Positions 18,416-28,118 of a stretch of 64,000 nucleotides of DNA are shown here, piece by piece. Source of the DNA: Anaerobium acetethylicum (GTDB lineage: Bacteria; Bacillota; Clostridia; Lachnospirales; Lachnospiraceae); NCBI RefSeq assembly GCF_900096945.1, contig NZ_FMKA01000002.1:212994-276993 (forward strand), given 5' to 3'. The notes under the pieces are model-generated. The model had not been told where the DNA came from and ran no database searches. It saw only the letters and a program-made list of their open reading frames with translations. The position numbers were made by a program, and so were the translations under genes. The stretch's first letter is position 1. Each line of letters starts with the position of its first letter.

Positions 18416-18984
18416 TGTCAGCAAAAAATATTATGATCGTAGGTGTAGGCGGCCAGGGTACACTTCTTACAAGCAGGATTTTAGGGGGCCTGGCAATAGA
18501 TTCAGGATATGACGTGAAATTATCAGAGGTTCATGGAATGGCACAGCGCGGAGGAAGCGTTGTCACTTTCGTTCGCTACGGCGAAGAGGTTTCAGAACCT
18601 ATCGTAGAAGAAGGATGCGCTGACGTCATCATCGCATTTGAGCGTCTGGAAGCTTTGAGATACGCGAACTTCCTTAAAAAAGGAGGCGCCCTCATAATCA
18701 ACGACCAGAGGATAGATCCGATGCCGGTCGTAATCGGGGCAGCAGAATATCCGGAAAACATCATTGAAAATTTAAGCAAAGAGTACAATGTGATTCCAGT
18801 AAATGCAATGGAAGAAGCCAAGAAATTAGGCAATTCAAAAGTATTCAACATCATCGTTTTAGGTGTTGCGGCTCAGCATATGAACTTTACAAAGGAACAG
18901 TGGTTTGACGTAATTGAAAAAACAGTTCCGCCAAAAACAGTTGAAATAAACAAAAAGGCTTTCGAAATCGGATATCATCTGTAA
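18415..18984 (+). CDS. iorB: Indolepyruvate:ferredoxin oxidoreductase, beta subunit
   Basis: A 189-residue protein of the gamma-type 2-oxoacid oxidoreductase domain (GVGGQGTLLTSRILGGLAI, KLSEVHGMAQRGGSVVTFVRYG). It partners IorA in the cytoplasm. The TAATG overlap implies translational coupling. paaK follows 52 bp later. Confidence 0.95.
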   Translation: MSAKNIMIVGVGGQGTLLTSRILGGLAIDSGYDVKLSEVHGMAQRGGSVVTFVRYGEEVSEPIVEEGCADVIIAFERLEALRYANFLKKGGALIINDQRIDPMPVVIGAAEYPENIIENLSKEYNVIPVNAMEEAKKLGNSKVFNIIVLGVAAQHMNFTKEQWFDVIEKTVPPKTVEINKKAFEIGYHL

Positions 18985-19036
18985 GAAGATGGAGTTCCGC
19001 CGATTTACTTTATAATTCCGGGGAGGACAAGGATCT

Positions 19037-20335
19037 ATGATTTGGAATGAAACGAAAGAATGCATGAGCAGGGATGAAATCTATACGCTGCAGAGTGCCA
19101 GATTAGCAAAAATGGTTGACAGGGTTTACCACAATGTCCCATTCTACCGCAAAAAAATGCAGCAGATGGGAATAGAGCCGGGAGATATCAGGTGCGTGGA
19201 GGACGTGAACAAGCTTCCTTTCACGACAAAGGATGATCTACGTGAAAATTATCCATTTGGTCTGGTTGCCGTGCCGCAGTCGGAAGTGACAAGGGTACAT
19301 GCTTCGTCAGGAACCACAGGCAAAGCAACTGTTGTTGCCTATACCAGGAAGGACATCGCGACCTGGTCCGAATGTGTTGCCAGGGTGCTTGCCATGACCG
19401 GCATGACAAGAGAAGACAGAATCCAGATCTCATACGGATATGGTCTGTTTACAGGCGGGCTTGGCGTACATTACGGTGCCGAACATCTTGGAGCTACGGT
19501 AATTCCCATGTCGTCAGGGAATACAAAGAAGCAGATTACCATGATGGAAGATTTTGGTGCAACAGTCCTTGCCTGCACACCTTCCTATGCCCTTCACCTT
19601 GCAGAGGCAATCGAAGAGGCAGGAATGCTGGACAGGATCAAACTGAAGACTGCAATCCTGGGGGCAGAACCGTGGACGGATAACATGAGAAGAGAGCTTG
19701 AAAAGAAGCTGAACATAAATGCATTTGACATCTATGGCTTAAGCGAGGTCATGGGACCTGGCGTTGCTGCAGACTGTCTGGAGCACAAGGGTCTTCACGT
19801 ATATGAGGATTACTTCCTTCCCGAAATAATCAACCCTGAAACCTTCCAGCCTGTTGCTCCGGGAGAGGTAGGCGAGCTTGTATTCACTACCCTTACAAAG
19901 GAAGCACTTCCGCTTTTCAGATACCGCACGAAAGATCTTACAAGCATCACATATGACAAATGCAACTGCGGAAGGACGATGGCCCGTATTTCAAAATTCA
20001 AAGGCCGTTCAGACGATATGCTGATCATCCGTGGCGTAAACGTATTCCCTTCACAGATTGAAGCGGCACTTCTGGAAATGGGAGAAACCTCACCTCATTA
20101 TATGATGGTAGTGGACAGGGAAGACAACCTGGATACCCTCGAAGTTCTGGTGGAAGTGGACGAATCCTATTTCTCAGATGAAATCAGGGAGCTTGAGAAC
20201 CTGTCCAGAAGGATTTCAAAAGTGCTGAAAGAGGCTTTGGGCGTGGCAGTAAAAGTCAAGCTTGTTGAGCCGAAGACTCTTGAAAGAAGCGAAGGAAAGG
20301 CAAAACGCGTTATCGATAAGAGAACACTTTATTAA
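19037..20335 (+). CDS. paaK: Phenylacetate-CoA ligase (AMP-forming)
   Basis: A 432-residue adenylate-forming enzyme, the family length. The phosphate-binding loop is [28 protein letters not shown] and the C-terminal [21 protein letters not shown] are diagnostic of PaaK-type ligases. Beside iorAB, it probably either salvages ATP from aryl-acetyl-CoA or activates aryl acids for CoA exchange; direction cannot be read from sequence. Confidence 0.95.
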   Translation: MIWNETKECMSRDEIYTLQSARLAKMVDRVYHNVPFYRKKMQQMGIEPGDIRCVEDVNKLPFTTKDDLRENYPFGLVAVPQSEVTRVHASSGTTGKATVVAYTRKDIATWSECVARVLAMTGMTREDRIQISYGYGLFTGGLGVHYGAEHLGATVIPMSSGNTKKQITMMEDFGATVLACTPSYALHLAEAIEEAGMLDRIKLKTAILGAEPWTDNMRRELEKKLNINAFDIYGLSEVMGPGVAADCLEHKGLHVYEDYFLPEIINPETFQPVAPGEVGELVFTTLTKEALPLFRYRTKDLTSITYDKCNCGRTMARISKFKGRSDDMLIIRGVNVFPSQIEAALLEMGETSPHYMMVVDREDNLDTLEVLVEVDESYFSDEIRELENLSRRISKVLKEALGVAVKVKLVEPKTLERSEGKAKRVIDKRTLY

Positions 20336-20356
20336 TCCAGCAGGGAGGTATAGGTT

Positions 20357-20788
20357 ATGATCGTAAAACAGTTATCAGTTTTTCTGGAAAACAAAGAAGG
20401 CAGGCTCTGTGATGCCATAGAGACCCTCAGCAGCAACGGTATCAACATCAGTGCTCTGAGTCTCGCTGATTCCACCGAATACGGGATGCTCCGCATGCTG
20501 GTTTCGGATCCGGAATCGGGGGTTAAGGTGCTGAAGGCAGCGGGAATTCCTGCAAAGCTTACTGATGTAATCTGTCTGAAGGCTGCACACAAGACAGGGG
20601 CCCTCAGCAGAATACTGAAGGCATTTATGGGAAAAGGAATTGCAATCGAATATATGTATGCATTTGCAGCAGGCGAAAATGCTTCTGTCGTTATGAAGAC
20701 ATCCGATACGGAAAAAGCGATAGAAGTCATTAAGGAAAGCGATATTGAAGCCTGGGAAGCAGAAACCATATATAATATCAATGCTTAG
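20357..20788 (+). CDS. Tandem ACT-domain regulatory protein
   Basis: A 143-residue protein with two ACT folds (IVKQLSVFLENKEGRLCDAI and a second from about residue 72, HKTGALSRILKAF). This family typically follows paaK/ior genes in anaerobes and is thought to sense an amino acid, here plausibly an aromatic one. It starts 21 bp after paaK with GGGAGG as ribosome site and ends the operon. Confidence 0.9.
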   Translation: MIVKQLSVFLENKEGRLCDAIETLSSNGINISALSLADSTEYGMLRMLVSDPESGVKVLKAAGIPAKLTDVICLKAAHKTGALSRILKAFMGKGIAIEYMYAFAAGENASVVMKTSDTEKAIEVIKESDIEAWEAETIYNINA

Positions 20789-20804
20789 GCTCAGTTATAG
20801 CCGC

Positions 20805-20836
20805 AAAAAAAGCTGTCCGGATGGACAGCTTTTTTT
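20805..20836. terminator. Bidirectional terminator
   Basis: AAAAAAAGCTGTCC and GGACAGCTTTTTTT form a perfect stem with a GGAT loop, between the convergent ACT gene and second csp gene. Confidence 0.88.
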
Positions 20837-20926
20837 GTAATCATATGTTTAAAACAATACTGCTTTATTCTTAATAAAAAATCGAAATTTATATTATAGA
20901 AAAAGGCACACTGAAAAACTAGCTGA

Positions 20927-21127
20927 TTATAATTTTACTACGTTAGTAGCCTGTGGGCCTTTTGCTCCGTTTACAACTTCAAATTCAACTTCAGCGCCTT
21001 CTTCTAAGGATTTGAAGCCTTCCATTGAAAGACCTGAGTAATGAACGAAAACATCGTTGCCCTGTTCGTCAGAAATAAATCCGTAACCTTTTTGGTTGTT
21101 AAACCATTTAACTGTACCTTTGTTCAT
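20927..21127 (-). CDS. cspA: CspA-family cold-shock protein, second copy
   Basis: A 66-residue cold-shock domain ([37 protein letters not shown]) with conserved RNP1 and RNP2 aromatics. It differs from the first copy in several surface residues and is more acidic. RNA chaperone role as for the family. A GGAGGTATT-type site precedes it, and a consensus promoter lies 62-90 bp upstream of the start codon. Confidence 0.97.
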   Translation of the reverse strand: MNKGTVKWFNNQKGYGFISDEQGNDVFVHYSGLSMEGFKSLEEGAEVEFEVVNGAKGPQATNVVKL

Positions 21128-21188
21128 AATAATACCTCCAAATAAATTAAATAATTATACTCGGTGCAACCATTTGCGACCTAAAAAA

Positions 21189-21217
21189 AGGATACCATAC
21201 TATGAATAGTCTGTCAA
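21189..21217 (-). promoter_or_regulatory. Sigma-A promoter of the second csp gene
   Basis: On the minus strand TTGACA (21217-21212), 17 bp, TATCCT (21194-21189). The rest of the gap to 21520 shows no gene. Confidence 0.7.
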
Positions 21218-21520
21218 ATGAAAATTAACAGTATTTAGTGAAATATTCTAAAAATTACATAAAAGCATAAAAAAAATTATGCATTTGTTGTATGCGGAGC
21301 TATGGGATCAGCAAAACCAAATGATATAACGCATAAACGGGTGCCTGTATTGGAAGGGTTTGTGGTAATGTCGTCGTGGGAAGGCTTCAGTTGCTTCTTC
21401 GAGTATTGTGATTTGATTTTATCCGTGATATGATAAGCAGAATGGTGACAATCTGGCGAACAATTCGTGGATAGAAAGAACGCAGAATTGAATTGATAGG
21501 AAAAGACAGGGTATTGTGAA

Positions 21521-22537
21521 ATGATAAAGGAAAAAATGGACAGGTTAAAGGATATGCGGGGCGGGAACCTGATTCTGATTGCAATTTTCAGCAGTATTAT
21601 TGTAGCAGTCATGATTACCGGGCTCGGAATGGCATATTATCAGACGAAAATCAGGGATATGGGTCTTGTGGATGAGCAGACTAATAAAAGCTATGCACAG
21701 CATTATGCCCTGATTGCCGGAGATGACGACGATTATTTCTGGGATTCAGTCTATAAGGGTGCCCTTGAAAAAGGCAAAAATCAGGACGTTTATGTGGAAA
21801 GATTCGGGGAAAATCTACCGCTGGATTATTCAGTCAGGGAACTTCTGAAAATGGCAATTGCTGCAAGGGTAGACGGCATTATTCTGAAGGCCGGCGACGA
21901 CAGTGAGACAACAGCGCTCATCGATAAAGCGACAGATGCCGGGATACCGGTGGTAACGGTGCTTCAGGATGCTCCAAAGAGCAAAAGGCAGAGTTTTATT
22001 GGTGTAAACCATTACAGCTTCGGGAAAAAATACGGAAAACAGGTGCTTGATGCTGCGGATCAAAGCTTCAGCAAGGTGCTGGTCCTTCTCGATGAGGATG
22101 GCGCTGGAAAGAATCAGAATATCATTCTGTCAGGAATCCGCGAGGTCCTGGATGGTGCCAAAATCGCGACCGAAACCCTTGCAATTGACAGGCAGAGTGC
22201 ATTCAGTTCAGAAGAGGCCATAAGAGAGGTCATTGTAGATACGGAAAATATGCCGGATGCAATCATTTGTCTGAATACGGTTGATACGGTTTGTGCATAT
22301 CAGGCCCTGGTAGATCTGAATAAAGTGGGAGAAGTGGAAATTATCGGCTATTATGATTCAGACATTGTTCTGGAAGCAGTAAATAAAGGGATCATACATT
22401 CGACAATCGCTATAAACACGGAGCAGATGGGCTCTTATTGTGTAGAGGCTCTTGTTCAGTATAAGAAAACAGGAAATGTAAACAAAAATATTCTTGTGAA
22501 TTCCCAACTCATAACCAGGGAGGAGGGACGCAGGTGA
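21521..22537 (+). CDS. Membrane-anchored periplasmic-binding-type sugar sensor (XylFII-like)
   Basis: A 338-residue protein. An uncleaved membrane anchor lies at about residues 17-42 (LILIAIFSSIIVAVMITGLGM), followed by a family 1/4 sugar-binding fold (DYFWDSVYKGALEKGKNQDV, RVDGIILKAGDDSETTALID, GYYDSDIVLEAVNKGIIHSTI). It lacks a lipobox. It overlaps the next gene, a LytS/YesM-type kinase. This order equals the XylFII-LytS-YesN system of solventogenic clostridia, where a membrane-bound binding protein presents xylose to the kinase. The ligand here is presumably a pentose, by context. Confidence 0.82.
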   Translation: MIKEKMDRLKDMRGGNLILIAIFSSIIVAVMITGLGMAYYQTKIRDMGLVDEQTNKSYAQHYALIAGDDDDYFWDSVYKGALEKGKNQDVYVERFGENLPLDYSVRELLKMAIAARVDGIILKAGDDSETTALIDKATDAGIPVVTVLQDAPKSKRQSFIGVNHYSFGKKYGKQVLDAADQSFSKVLVLLDEDGAGKNQNIILSGIREVLDGAKIATETLAIDRQSAFSSEEAIREVIVDTENMPDAIICLNTVDTVCAYQALVDLNKVGEVEIIGYYDSDIVLEAVNKGIIHSTIAINTEQMGSYCVEALVQYKKTGNVNKNILVNSQLITREEGRR

Positions 22538-24060
22538 GTCTCAAATTGAAATCAGATTTTACAATCAGGACGAAGCTGGTTCTGATCTTTACGTTTGCCT
22601 CAGTAATCGTATTCGGGGTAAATCTTTATATGTATTCCAACATAAACAGCGATCTTAAGGTGATTGAAAATGTATATTTAAGCAACAGAAGTCTGAATGA
22701 ACTCGGCGGCGTATTGGGAGAAGTGCAGGACAGCATGTATGAATACCTGAATACGAAAAGCTCTGCGGCGTTGGAGGAGTATTACCGCAGCGGCCAGGAG
22801 TTCAGCAGCTATCTGGATGACATGAATGGAGCGGCATCGGAGGATTATGCCAGCCTCATGGAAAAGAACATCAGAAATATGTCGCTGGAATATCTTGAGG
22901 AAGCTGAAACGGCGGTTACGGCAAAGCGGGGCAGGAATATTGAAAAATACAAGGAAAGTTATGAGAATGCAACAGATACGTATCAGTATATCAGCACTTA
23001 TATCTATAGCCTGAATAATGAGCAGTTCAGAGACAATTCAAATAATTATGAGATTCTGTTAGTCTCTCTGAAATATCTGGAAATCATAACCACGGTAATT
23101 CTGTTCGTGATAACGGCATTGAATATCATACTGATCATGTTCTTTACAAACAGCATAACGACGCCTCTCAGGAGGCTTGCCAAAGCGGCTGATGAGGTCG
23201 CGGGGGGTAACCTGGATGTATTGCTTGCAGATACGCAGTATAACGACGAAGTGGGTGTCGTGTCAAAAGCATTCAATAAAATGACAGTGAGCATCAGGGA
23301 TTATATCGCAAAGCTGAAGGAAAGCATGGAATCCGAGAGCCGGGCGAAGGAAAAAGAGCTTGTTATGGAAACCCATCTGAAGGATGCCCAGCTGAAATAT
23401 CTTCAGGCCCAGATCAACCCCCACTTCCTTTTCAATACCCTGAATGCGGGCGTACAGCTGGCCATGATGGAAGAAGCCGAGAATACGGGGATCTTCATCG
23501 AAAAGATGGCTGAATTTTTCAGATATAACATCAAGAAGATCAGTGAAGATGCAAGCCTGAGGGAAGAAATCGAACTTGTGGAAAGCTATATCTATATTAT
23601 GAATGTGCGTTTTTCAGGCGAAATCGATTTCAGGAAGGAAATAGATGAAAGCCTGCTTGAAGCCAGGATTCCGAGCATGGTACTCCAACCGATCGTTGAG
23701 AATGCTGTAAGTTATGGAATCAGGGGTATAGAATGGGCGGGGCTTATAACTCTTTCAGTATCCTCCACGGAAAGCGGAGTGCTTATTCGCATTCAGGACA
23801 ACGGAAGGGGAATGACGGAAGAGACTATTGCGAAGGTAATGAATGGAGAGCTGAAAAAAGAGGATTCCGATAAAAATTCCAATGGTATAGGGCTTGGTAA
23901 CGTAATCAGCCGCCTGAAACTTTATTTTGGAACGGAAGATGTCTTTGAAATCAGAAGCGGAGGAACCGATCATGGAACGGAAGTCCTGATCAGTATTCCG
24001 GCCAGCGGTATATCGGGGCTTTCAGAGGCGGACCGGCGGATTGAGCAAGTTAGTAAGTGA
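22534..24060 (+). CDS. LytS/YesM-type sensor histidine kinase
   Basis: A 508-residue kinase with membrane segments at about residues 14-32 and 180-203, an extracytoplasmic helical region between them, a HAMP segment (TPLRRLAKAADEVAGGNLD), the His_kinase domain with His297 in QINPHFLFNTLN, and a HATPase domain (QPIVENAVSYGIRG, DNGRGM, GIGLGNVISRL). It starts with GTG overlapping the upstream stop, so it is translationally coupled to the sugar sensor. It would phosphorylate the following regulator. Confidence 0.93.
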   Translation: MSLKLKSDFTIRTKLVLIFTFASVIVFGVNLYMYSNINSDLKVIENVYLSNRSLNELGGVLGEVQDSMYEYLNTKSSAALEEYYRSGQEFSSYLDDMNGAASEDYASLMEKNIRNMSLEYLEEAETAVTAKRGRNIEKYKESYENATDTYQYISTYIYSLNNEQFRDNSNNYEILLVSLKYLEIITTVILFVITALNIILIMFFTNSITTPLRRLAKAADEVAGGNLDVLLADTQYNDEVGVVSKAFNKMTVSIRDYIAKLKESMESESRAKEKELVMETHLKDAQLKYLQAQINPHFLFNTLNAGVQLAMMEEAENTGIFIEKMAEFFRYNIKKISEDASLREEIELVESYIYIMNVRFSGEIDFRKEIDESLLEARIPSMVLQPIVENAVSYGIRGIEWAGLITLSVSSTESGVLIRIQDNGRGMTEETIAKVMNGELKKEDSDKNSNGIGLGNVISRLKLYFGTEDVFEIRSGGTDHGTEVLISIPASGISGLSEADRRIEQVSK

Positions 24061-24070
24061 GGGAAGATGT

Positions 24071-25666
24071 ATGTATAAAATAATGTTAGCTGATGACGAA
24101 GGCATTGTGATTGAATCTCTGAAGCGGATCATAGAGAAGAATTTTGGCGAATCCTGCGAGATCAGGGCTGCGAAGACCGGAAGGGCAGTGATCGAACTGG
24201 CGGAGGAATTCAGACCGGACATTGCATTCATGGATATACAGATGCCTGGAATAAACGGTATCGAGGCAATGAAGGAAATTAAAAAATTTAACAATTCCAC
24301 AATATTCATCGTGATGTCGGCCTATGATAAATTTGTCTACGCGAAGGAGGCCATCAATCTTGGCGTGATGGAGTACCTTACAAAACCGGCAAATCAGGGG
24401 CGGATTGTGGAGACGATTGAAAAAGCAATGAAGATCGTGGATGGCGAGAAGGAGAAGAGAAGAAGAGACCTCAGAACGAAGGAGAAGCTGGAGACGGTCA
24501 TTCCGATTATTGAAAGCGGGCTTATCTATACGATTCTTTGCAGGGACGATTATACTGATGAGGCTGAAAACTTCAAGGAACTGCTCAGCATAGAATCAGA
24601 CTATGGCTTTGTTCTGGTTGTACAGTACGGGGACATCAATGAAAGGGGCGATTTGGGAAATCCCGTGGGTGCCAGCGTGAAAGCCCAGTCCTTTTACCTG
24701 GAATTCAGGGAGATCGTGAAGGAATTCTTTCCTGCCATTATCGGACCAGCCATGGTAAATCAGATCGTAATCTTTATTCCGTGGGACCAGTCGAAAATGG
24801 AATACAACGAGCGCATTCAGACGATTGAGAAGAGCAGGAATCTGGTAAGGAAGCTGATGCGCCGCATTGAGCTGAACTTCAGGATCGGAATCGGTTCGGT
24901 CAAACCATTGGACGAACTTGTAGTTTCCTACAAGGAGGCGGCCAGGGTCATGCGTCTGAACAGAGGCAAGGTAGTCCATATCAGCGATACGGTTTCGGAA
25001 GCAGGCCAGGCAAGAGATTTCCTTGCAGAACTGGAGGATATCCTTGTGCAGTACATCCGGAGGGGCGACCTGGGAAGGGTAAAAGGAGAAGCCGACGCCT
25101 GCTTTGACCTGATGGAAGAACAGGCTGAAAAATATGGAACAGACATAAGGACGAAGGTATTGTCCTTCCTGCTCAGGATAGAAAATGAGCTGTTTCACGG
25201 AATCCGGAGAGACTGCGATTTCATTGGCGGGAATGATGTTCTGGAAACCGTTATGGGGTATCAGGATACGTCGAAGCTGAGAACATGGTTCCTGGAAAAA
25301 GTAACGGAAATCTGCAGGAATGTCCTGACAAGCCGGGAGGAAAAATCAGACGGCATCATTTCAACGGCAAAGTCGTATATCCTTGAAAATTACCATAAAG
25401 ACATTTCGCTGGATGAGGTTTCAAAGGAGGCTGACATCAGCCCCTATTATTTCAGTAAGCTTTTCAAGGAGGAGGCGGGCGAGAACTTTATCGAATATCT
25501 GACGAAGATCAGGATAGACAAAGCAAAGCAGCTGCTGAACAACAAGGAATTGAGCATTAAGGAAATCTGCGTGGCGGTAGGCTATGGGGATCCCAATTAC
25601 TTCAGCCGCATATTCAAGAAATACTCAGGCAGGACACCTACAGAATACAGGGAGGGAATACTTTGA
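24071..25666 (+). CDS. YesN-type AraC-family response regulator
   Basis: A 531-residue protein: receiver domain with Asp55 (AFMDIQMPG) and Lys in LTKPA, a central linker of about 280 residues, and two C-terminal AraC helix-turn-helix motifs (ISLDEVSKEADISPYYFSKLFKEE and SIKEICVAVGYGDPNYFSRIF). It is expected to activate the importer operon downstream on sugar sensing. ATG 24071 follows GAGGGAAG; TTG 24041 would overlap the kinase gene. Confidence 0.94.
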   Translation: MYKIMLADDEGIVIESLKRIIEKNFGESCEIRAAKTGRAVIELAEEFRPDIAFMDIQMPGINGIEAMKEIKKFNNSTIFIVMSAYDKFVYAKEAINLGVMEYLTKPANQGRIVETIEKAMKIVDGEKEKRRRDLRTKEKLETVIPIIESGLIYTILCRDDYTDEAENFKELLSIESDYGFVLVVQYGDINERGDLGNPVGASVKAQSFYLEFREIVKEFFPAIIGPAMVNQIVIFIPWDQSKMEYNERIQTIEKSRNLVRKLMRRIELNFRIGIGSVKPLDELVVSYKEAARVMRLNRGKVVHISDTVSEAGQARDFLAELEDILVQYIRRGDLGRVKGEADACFDLMEEQAEKYGTDIRTKVLSFLLRIENELFHGIRRDCDFIGGNDVLETVMGYQDTSKLRTWFLEKVTEICRNVLTSREEKSDGIISTAKSYILENYHKDISLDEVSKEADISPYYFSKLFKEEAGENFIEYLTKIRIDKAKQLLNNKELSIKEICVAVGYGDPNYFSRIFKKYSGRTPTEYREGIL

Positions 25667-26718
25667 AAAGAAGCAGGGGAAACACGGTTGGCATTTTGAT
25701 ATGCATATTGATTCTGTGTACCACTCTGGGTGGATGCGGTCCTTCAGAAACTGGCAGGCAGGCTTCTGGCGGGGAAGCAGAGAGGAAAATACGCATCGGA
25801 ATGAGTTTTGATTCTCTTGTAATCGAACGATGGCAGAAAGACAGAGATGCCTTTGTTGCAACAGCTGAAGAACTTGGGGCGGATGTGGAGATTGCGATCG
25901 CAAACGGAAGCGTGGAAAAGCAGAATGCTCAGATTGCGGATTTTGTGAAGGATAAAATGGATGTAATCGTCATAGTTCCCACCGATTGCGAGAAGATCAG
26001 CGAGGCCGTCAGAAAGGCAAAGGACAAAGGAGTAAAGATTATCTCTTATGACAGGCTGATCAGGGATGCGGGTGTGGATCTTTACATTTCCTTTGATAAC
26101 GAAGAAATCGGAAGGATGATGGCAGGAGCCCTGATTGAAAGTGTTCCGGAAAACGGAAGCATAGCGGCTGTTTTTGGACCTGACACGGACGGGAATGCCG
26201 CCATGGTGGAAAAGGGATTCAATGAAGTGATAGCGGAAATCGGTCTGAAAGTCATCTACAAGACCTACGCAGAAAAGTGGCTTGCCGAAAAAGCATTCGA
26301 TGCTGTGGTTGAGGCACTGGATACGGCAGGCAGTTTCGATGGTATCGTCTGTGGAAATGATAATCTGGCGGGATATGCGGTGAAGGCGCTTTCAGAGCAC
26401 AGGCTGGCTGGAAAGGTGAGTGTAGCCGGGCAGGATGGAGACCTGGATGCATGCCAGAGGATTGTTGAAGGAACCCAGACAGTGACCGTATATAAACCGG
26501 TGGAAGAACTGGCTGAAAAGGCGGCCAGATATGCTGTAATGCTGGCGGCGGATGGTACAATAGAGGCAGATGAGACTATTTTTGACGGCAAGCAGGCAGT
26601 CCCCTATGAAAAGCTGGCGCCTATAGCAGTTACAAAAGAAAATATTGAGGAAGTAATTATAGATGGAGGCGTCCATTTGAGAGAAGACGTATATCTGAAT
26701 ATGCCAAAAGGCCAATAG
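25663..26718 (+). CDS. Sugar-binding lipoprotein (xylose-type), end of the sensor operon
   Basis: A 351-residue protein with signal peptide and lipobox (TTLGGC, Cys near residue 25), then a ribose/xylose-binding fold (RIGMSFDSLVIERWQKDRDAF, VIVIVPTDCEKISEAVRKAKDKGVKIISYDRLI, GNDNLAGYAVKALSEH, AGQDGDLDACQRIVEGTQTVTVYKP). The layout is that of XylF. It begins with TTG overlapping the regulator stop after GGGAGGG. The sensor operon thus has two binding proteins. This one may load the ChvE-type importer or modulate the sensor. A strong terminator separates it from the importer operon. Confidence 0.88.
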   Translation: MKRSRGNTVGILICILILCTTLGGCGPSETGRQASGGEAERKIRIGMSFDSLVIERWQKDRDAFVATAEELGADVEIAIANGSVEKQNAQIADFVKDKMDVIVIVPTDCEKISEAVRKAKDKGVKIISYDRLIRDAGVDLYISFDNEEIGRMMAGALIESVPENGSIAAVFGPDTDGNAAMVEKGFNEVIAEIGLKVIYKTYAEKWLAEKAFDAVVEALDTAGSFDGIVCGNDNLAGYAVKALSEHRLAGKVSVAGQDGDLDACQRIVEGTQTVTVYKPVEELAEKAARYAVMLAADGTIEADETIFDGKQAVPYEKLAPIAVTKENIEEVIIDGGVHLREDVYLNMPKGQ

Positions 26719-26732
26719 AAGGACGGAGTCAG

Positions 26733-26776
26733 AGGAGTAGCATTTTTTTGCACAAAAAAATGCTACTCCTTTTTTG
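26733..26776 (+). terminator. Terminator of the sensor operon
   Basis: AGGAGTAGCATTTTTTT pairs with AAAAAAATGCTACTCCT and a T run follows. Confidence 0.88.
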
Positions 26777-26891
26777 TCGTGTGGAACCCGGGATGAAAAT
26801 GTGCAGATAGTGACAATCTATTCCTATTTCCCCCGTGATATATTTTACATGTAATAAATAACGGAACGCAAAGAAAAGGGAGGATTTAGTT

Positions 26892-28001
26892 ATGAAAAGA
26901 AGTATCAGGAAAGTGTTATCTCTGTGTGTTGCAATGGTAATGGTATTTTCATTAGCAGCCTGCGGAAGCAGCAAAACAGACAATACCTCATCAGACGGAT
27001 CGGCATCAACGGAAGCAGGCAAGAAAATCGGTGTTGCCATGCCTACCAAAGATTTGCAGCGCTGGAACCAGGATGGCGCCAATATGAAGAGCGAACTGGA
27101 AGCAGCAGGATATAAAGTAGATTTACAGTATGCAAATAATGAAATCGCAACACAGGTCTCACAGATTGAAAACATGATTACTGCAGGATGTGAAACTCTT
27201 GTCATAGCAGCAATTGACGGAAGCGCTTTAGGAACCGTTCTTGCACAGGCAAAAGATGCAGAAATCCAGGTTATTGCATATGACCGCCTGATTATGGAAA
27301 GCGATGCAGTATCCTATTATGCTACATTTGATAACTATATGGTCGGAACGATACAGGGAACATTTATCCGTGATGCGCTTGATTTAGAGAATGCGGAAGG
27401 CCCTTTCAATATCGAACTCTTCACAGGATCATCTGATGATAACAATGCACGTTTCTTCTTTGGAGGAGCGATCGACATTCTTCAGGAATACATCGACAGC
27501 GGGAAATTAGTAGTAGTTTCAGGACAGACAGAATTTGAAGAAGTGGCAACACCAAACTGGTCAACTGAAGAAGCGCAGAAGCGTATGGATAATATCATTA
27601 CAGCATATTATGCAGACGGAGAAAAGCTGGATGCAGTTCTCTCATCAAACGATTCCGTTGCAAACGGAATCACAAATTCACTTGTGAGTGCCGGATACAC
27701 AGGCGAAGACTTCCCGGTACTGACTGGACAGGATTGCGACATCACATCAGTAAAGAATATCTTAGCAGGAAAACAGTCTATGTCGATCTTTAAGGATACC
27801 CGTACTTTAGCAAGCCAGGTTGTAAAAATGGTGGATGCGATCATGCAGGGAACTGAAGTGCCTGTAAATGACACTGAGTCTTATGACAACGGAACGGGAA
27901 TTATCCCTACATTCCTTTGTGAACCAGTATTCGCGGATAAAGATAATTACAAAGAACTTTTAATCGATTCAGGATACTACACGGAAGACAAGTTAAAATA
28001 G
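26892..28001 (+). CDS. chvE: ChvE-type multiple-monosaccharide-binding lipoprotein
   Basis: A 369-residue lipoprotein (FSLAAC lipobox near residue 24). The mature part closely follows ChvE: VAMPTKDLQRWNQDGANM, LQYANNEIATQVSQIENMI, VIAYDRLI, SYYATFDNYMVG, GPFNIELFTGSSDDNNARFFF, LTGQDCDI, IFKDTRTLASQV. ChvE-type proteins bind several pentoses and hexoses, including xylose, arabinose, glucose and galactose. It is the first gene of the importer operon. A GC-rich hairpin after it may raise its mRNA level relative to the next genes. Confidence 0.92.
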   Translation: MKRSIRKVLSLCVAMVMVFSLAACGSSKTDNTSSDGSASTEAGKKIGVAMPTKDLQRWNQDGANMKSELEAAGYKVDLQYANNEIATQVSQIENMITAGCETLVIAAIDGSALGTVLAQAKDAEIQVIAYDRLIMESDAVSYYATFDNYMVGTIQGTFIRDALDLENAEGPFNIELFTGSSDDNNARFFFGGAIDILQEYIDSGKLVVVSGQTEFEEVATPNWSTEEAQKRMDNIITAYYADGEKLDAVLSSNDSVANGITNSLVSAGYTGEDFPVLTGQDCDITSVKNILAGKQSMSIFKDTRTLASQVVKMVDAIMQGTEVPVNDTESYDNGTGIIPTFLCEPVFADKDNYKELLIDSGYYTEDKLK

Positions 28002-28009
28002 CAGGTCCG

Positions 28010-28034
28010 GGGCGGGTGATATCATTGCCCGCCC
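28010..28034 (+). promoter_or_regulatory. Intercistronic hairpin after chvE-like gene
   Basis: GGGCGGG (28010-28016) pairs with CCCGCCC (28028-28034), without a T run. This position is typical of hairpins that protect binding-protein mRNA or partly attenuate downstream transcription. Confidence 0.55.
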
Positions 28035-28118
28035 AAGTGTCTTCGCACTCAGAATCGATGGCTATGGGAGTTAAAAATGGCGAGGCCGCTTTGTTAAAGG
28101 CATGAAGGAGGAATTGGA

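Noticed and set aside
28010..28034. Riboswitch between chvE-like and mmsA-like genes
   Set aside because: Only a simple GC-rich hairpin is visible; no known aptamer pattern recognised.
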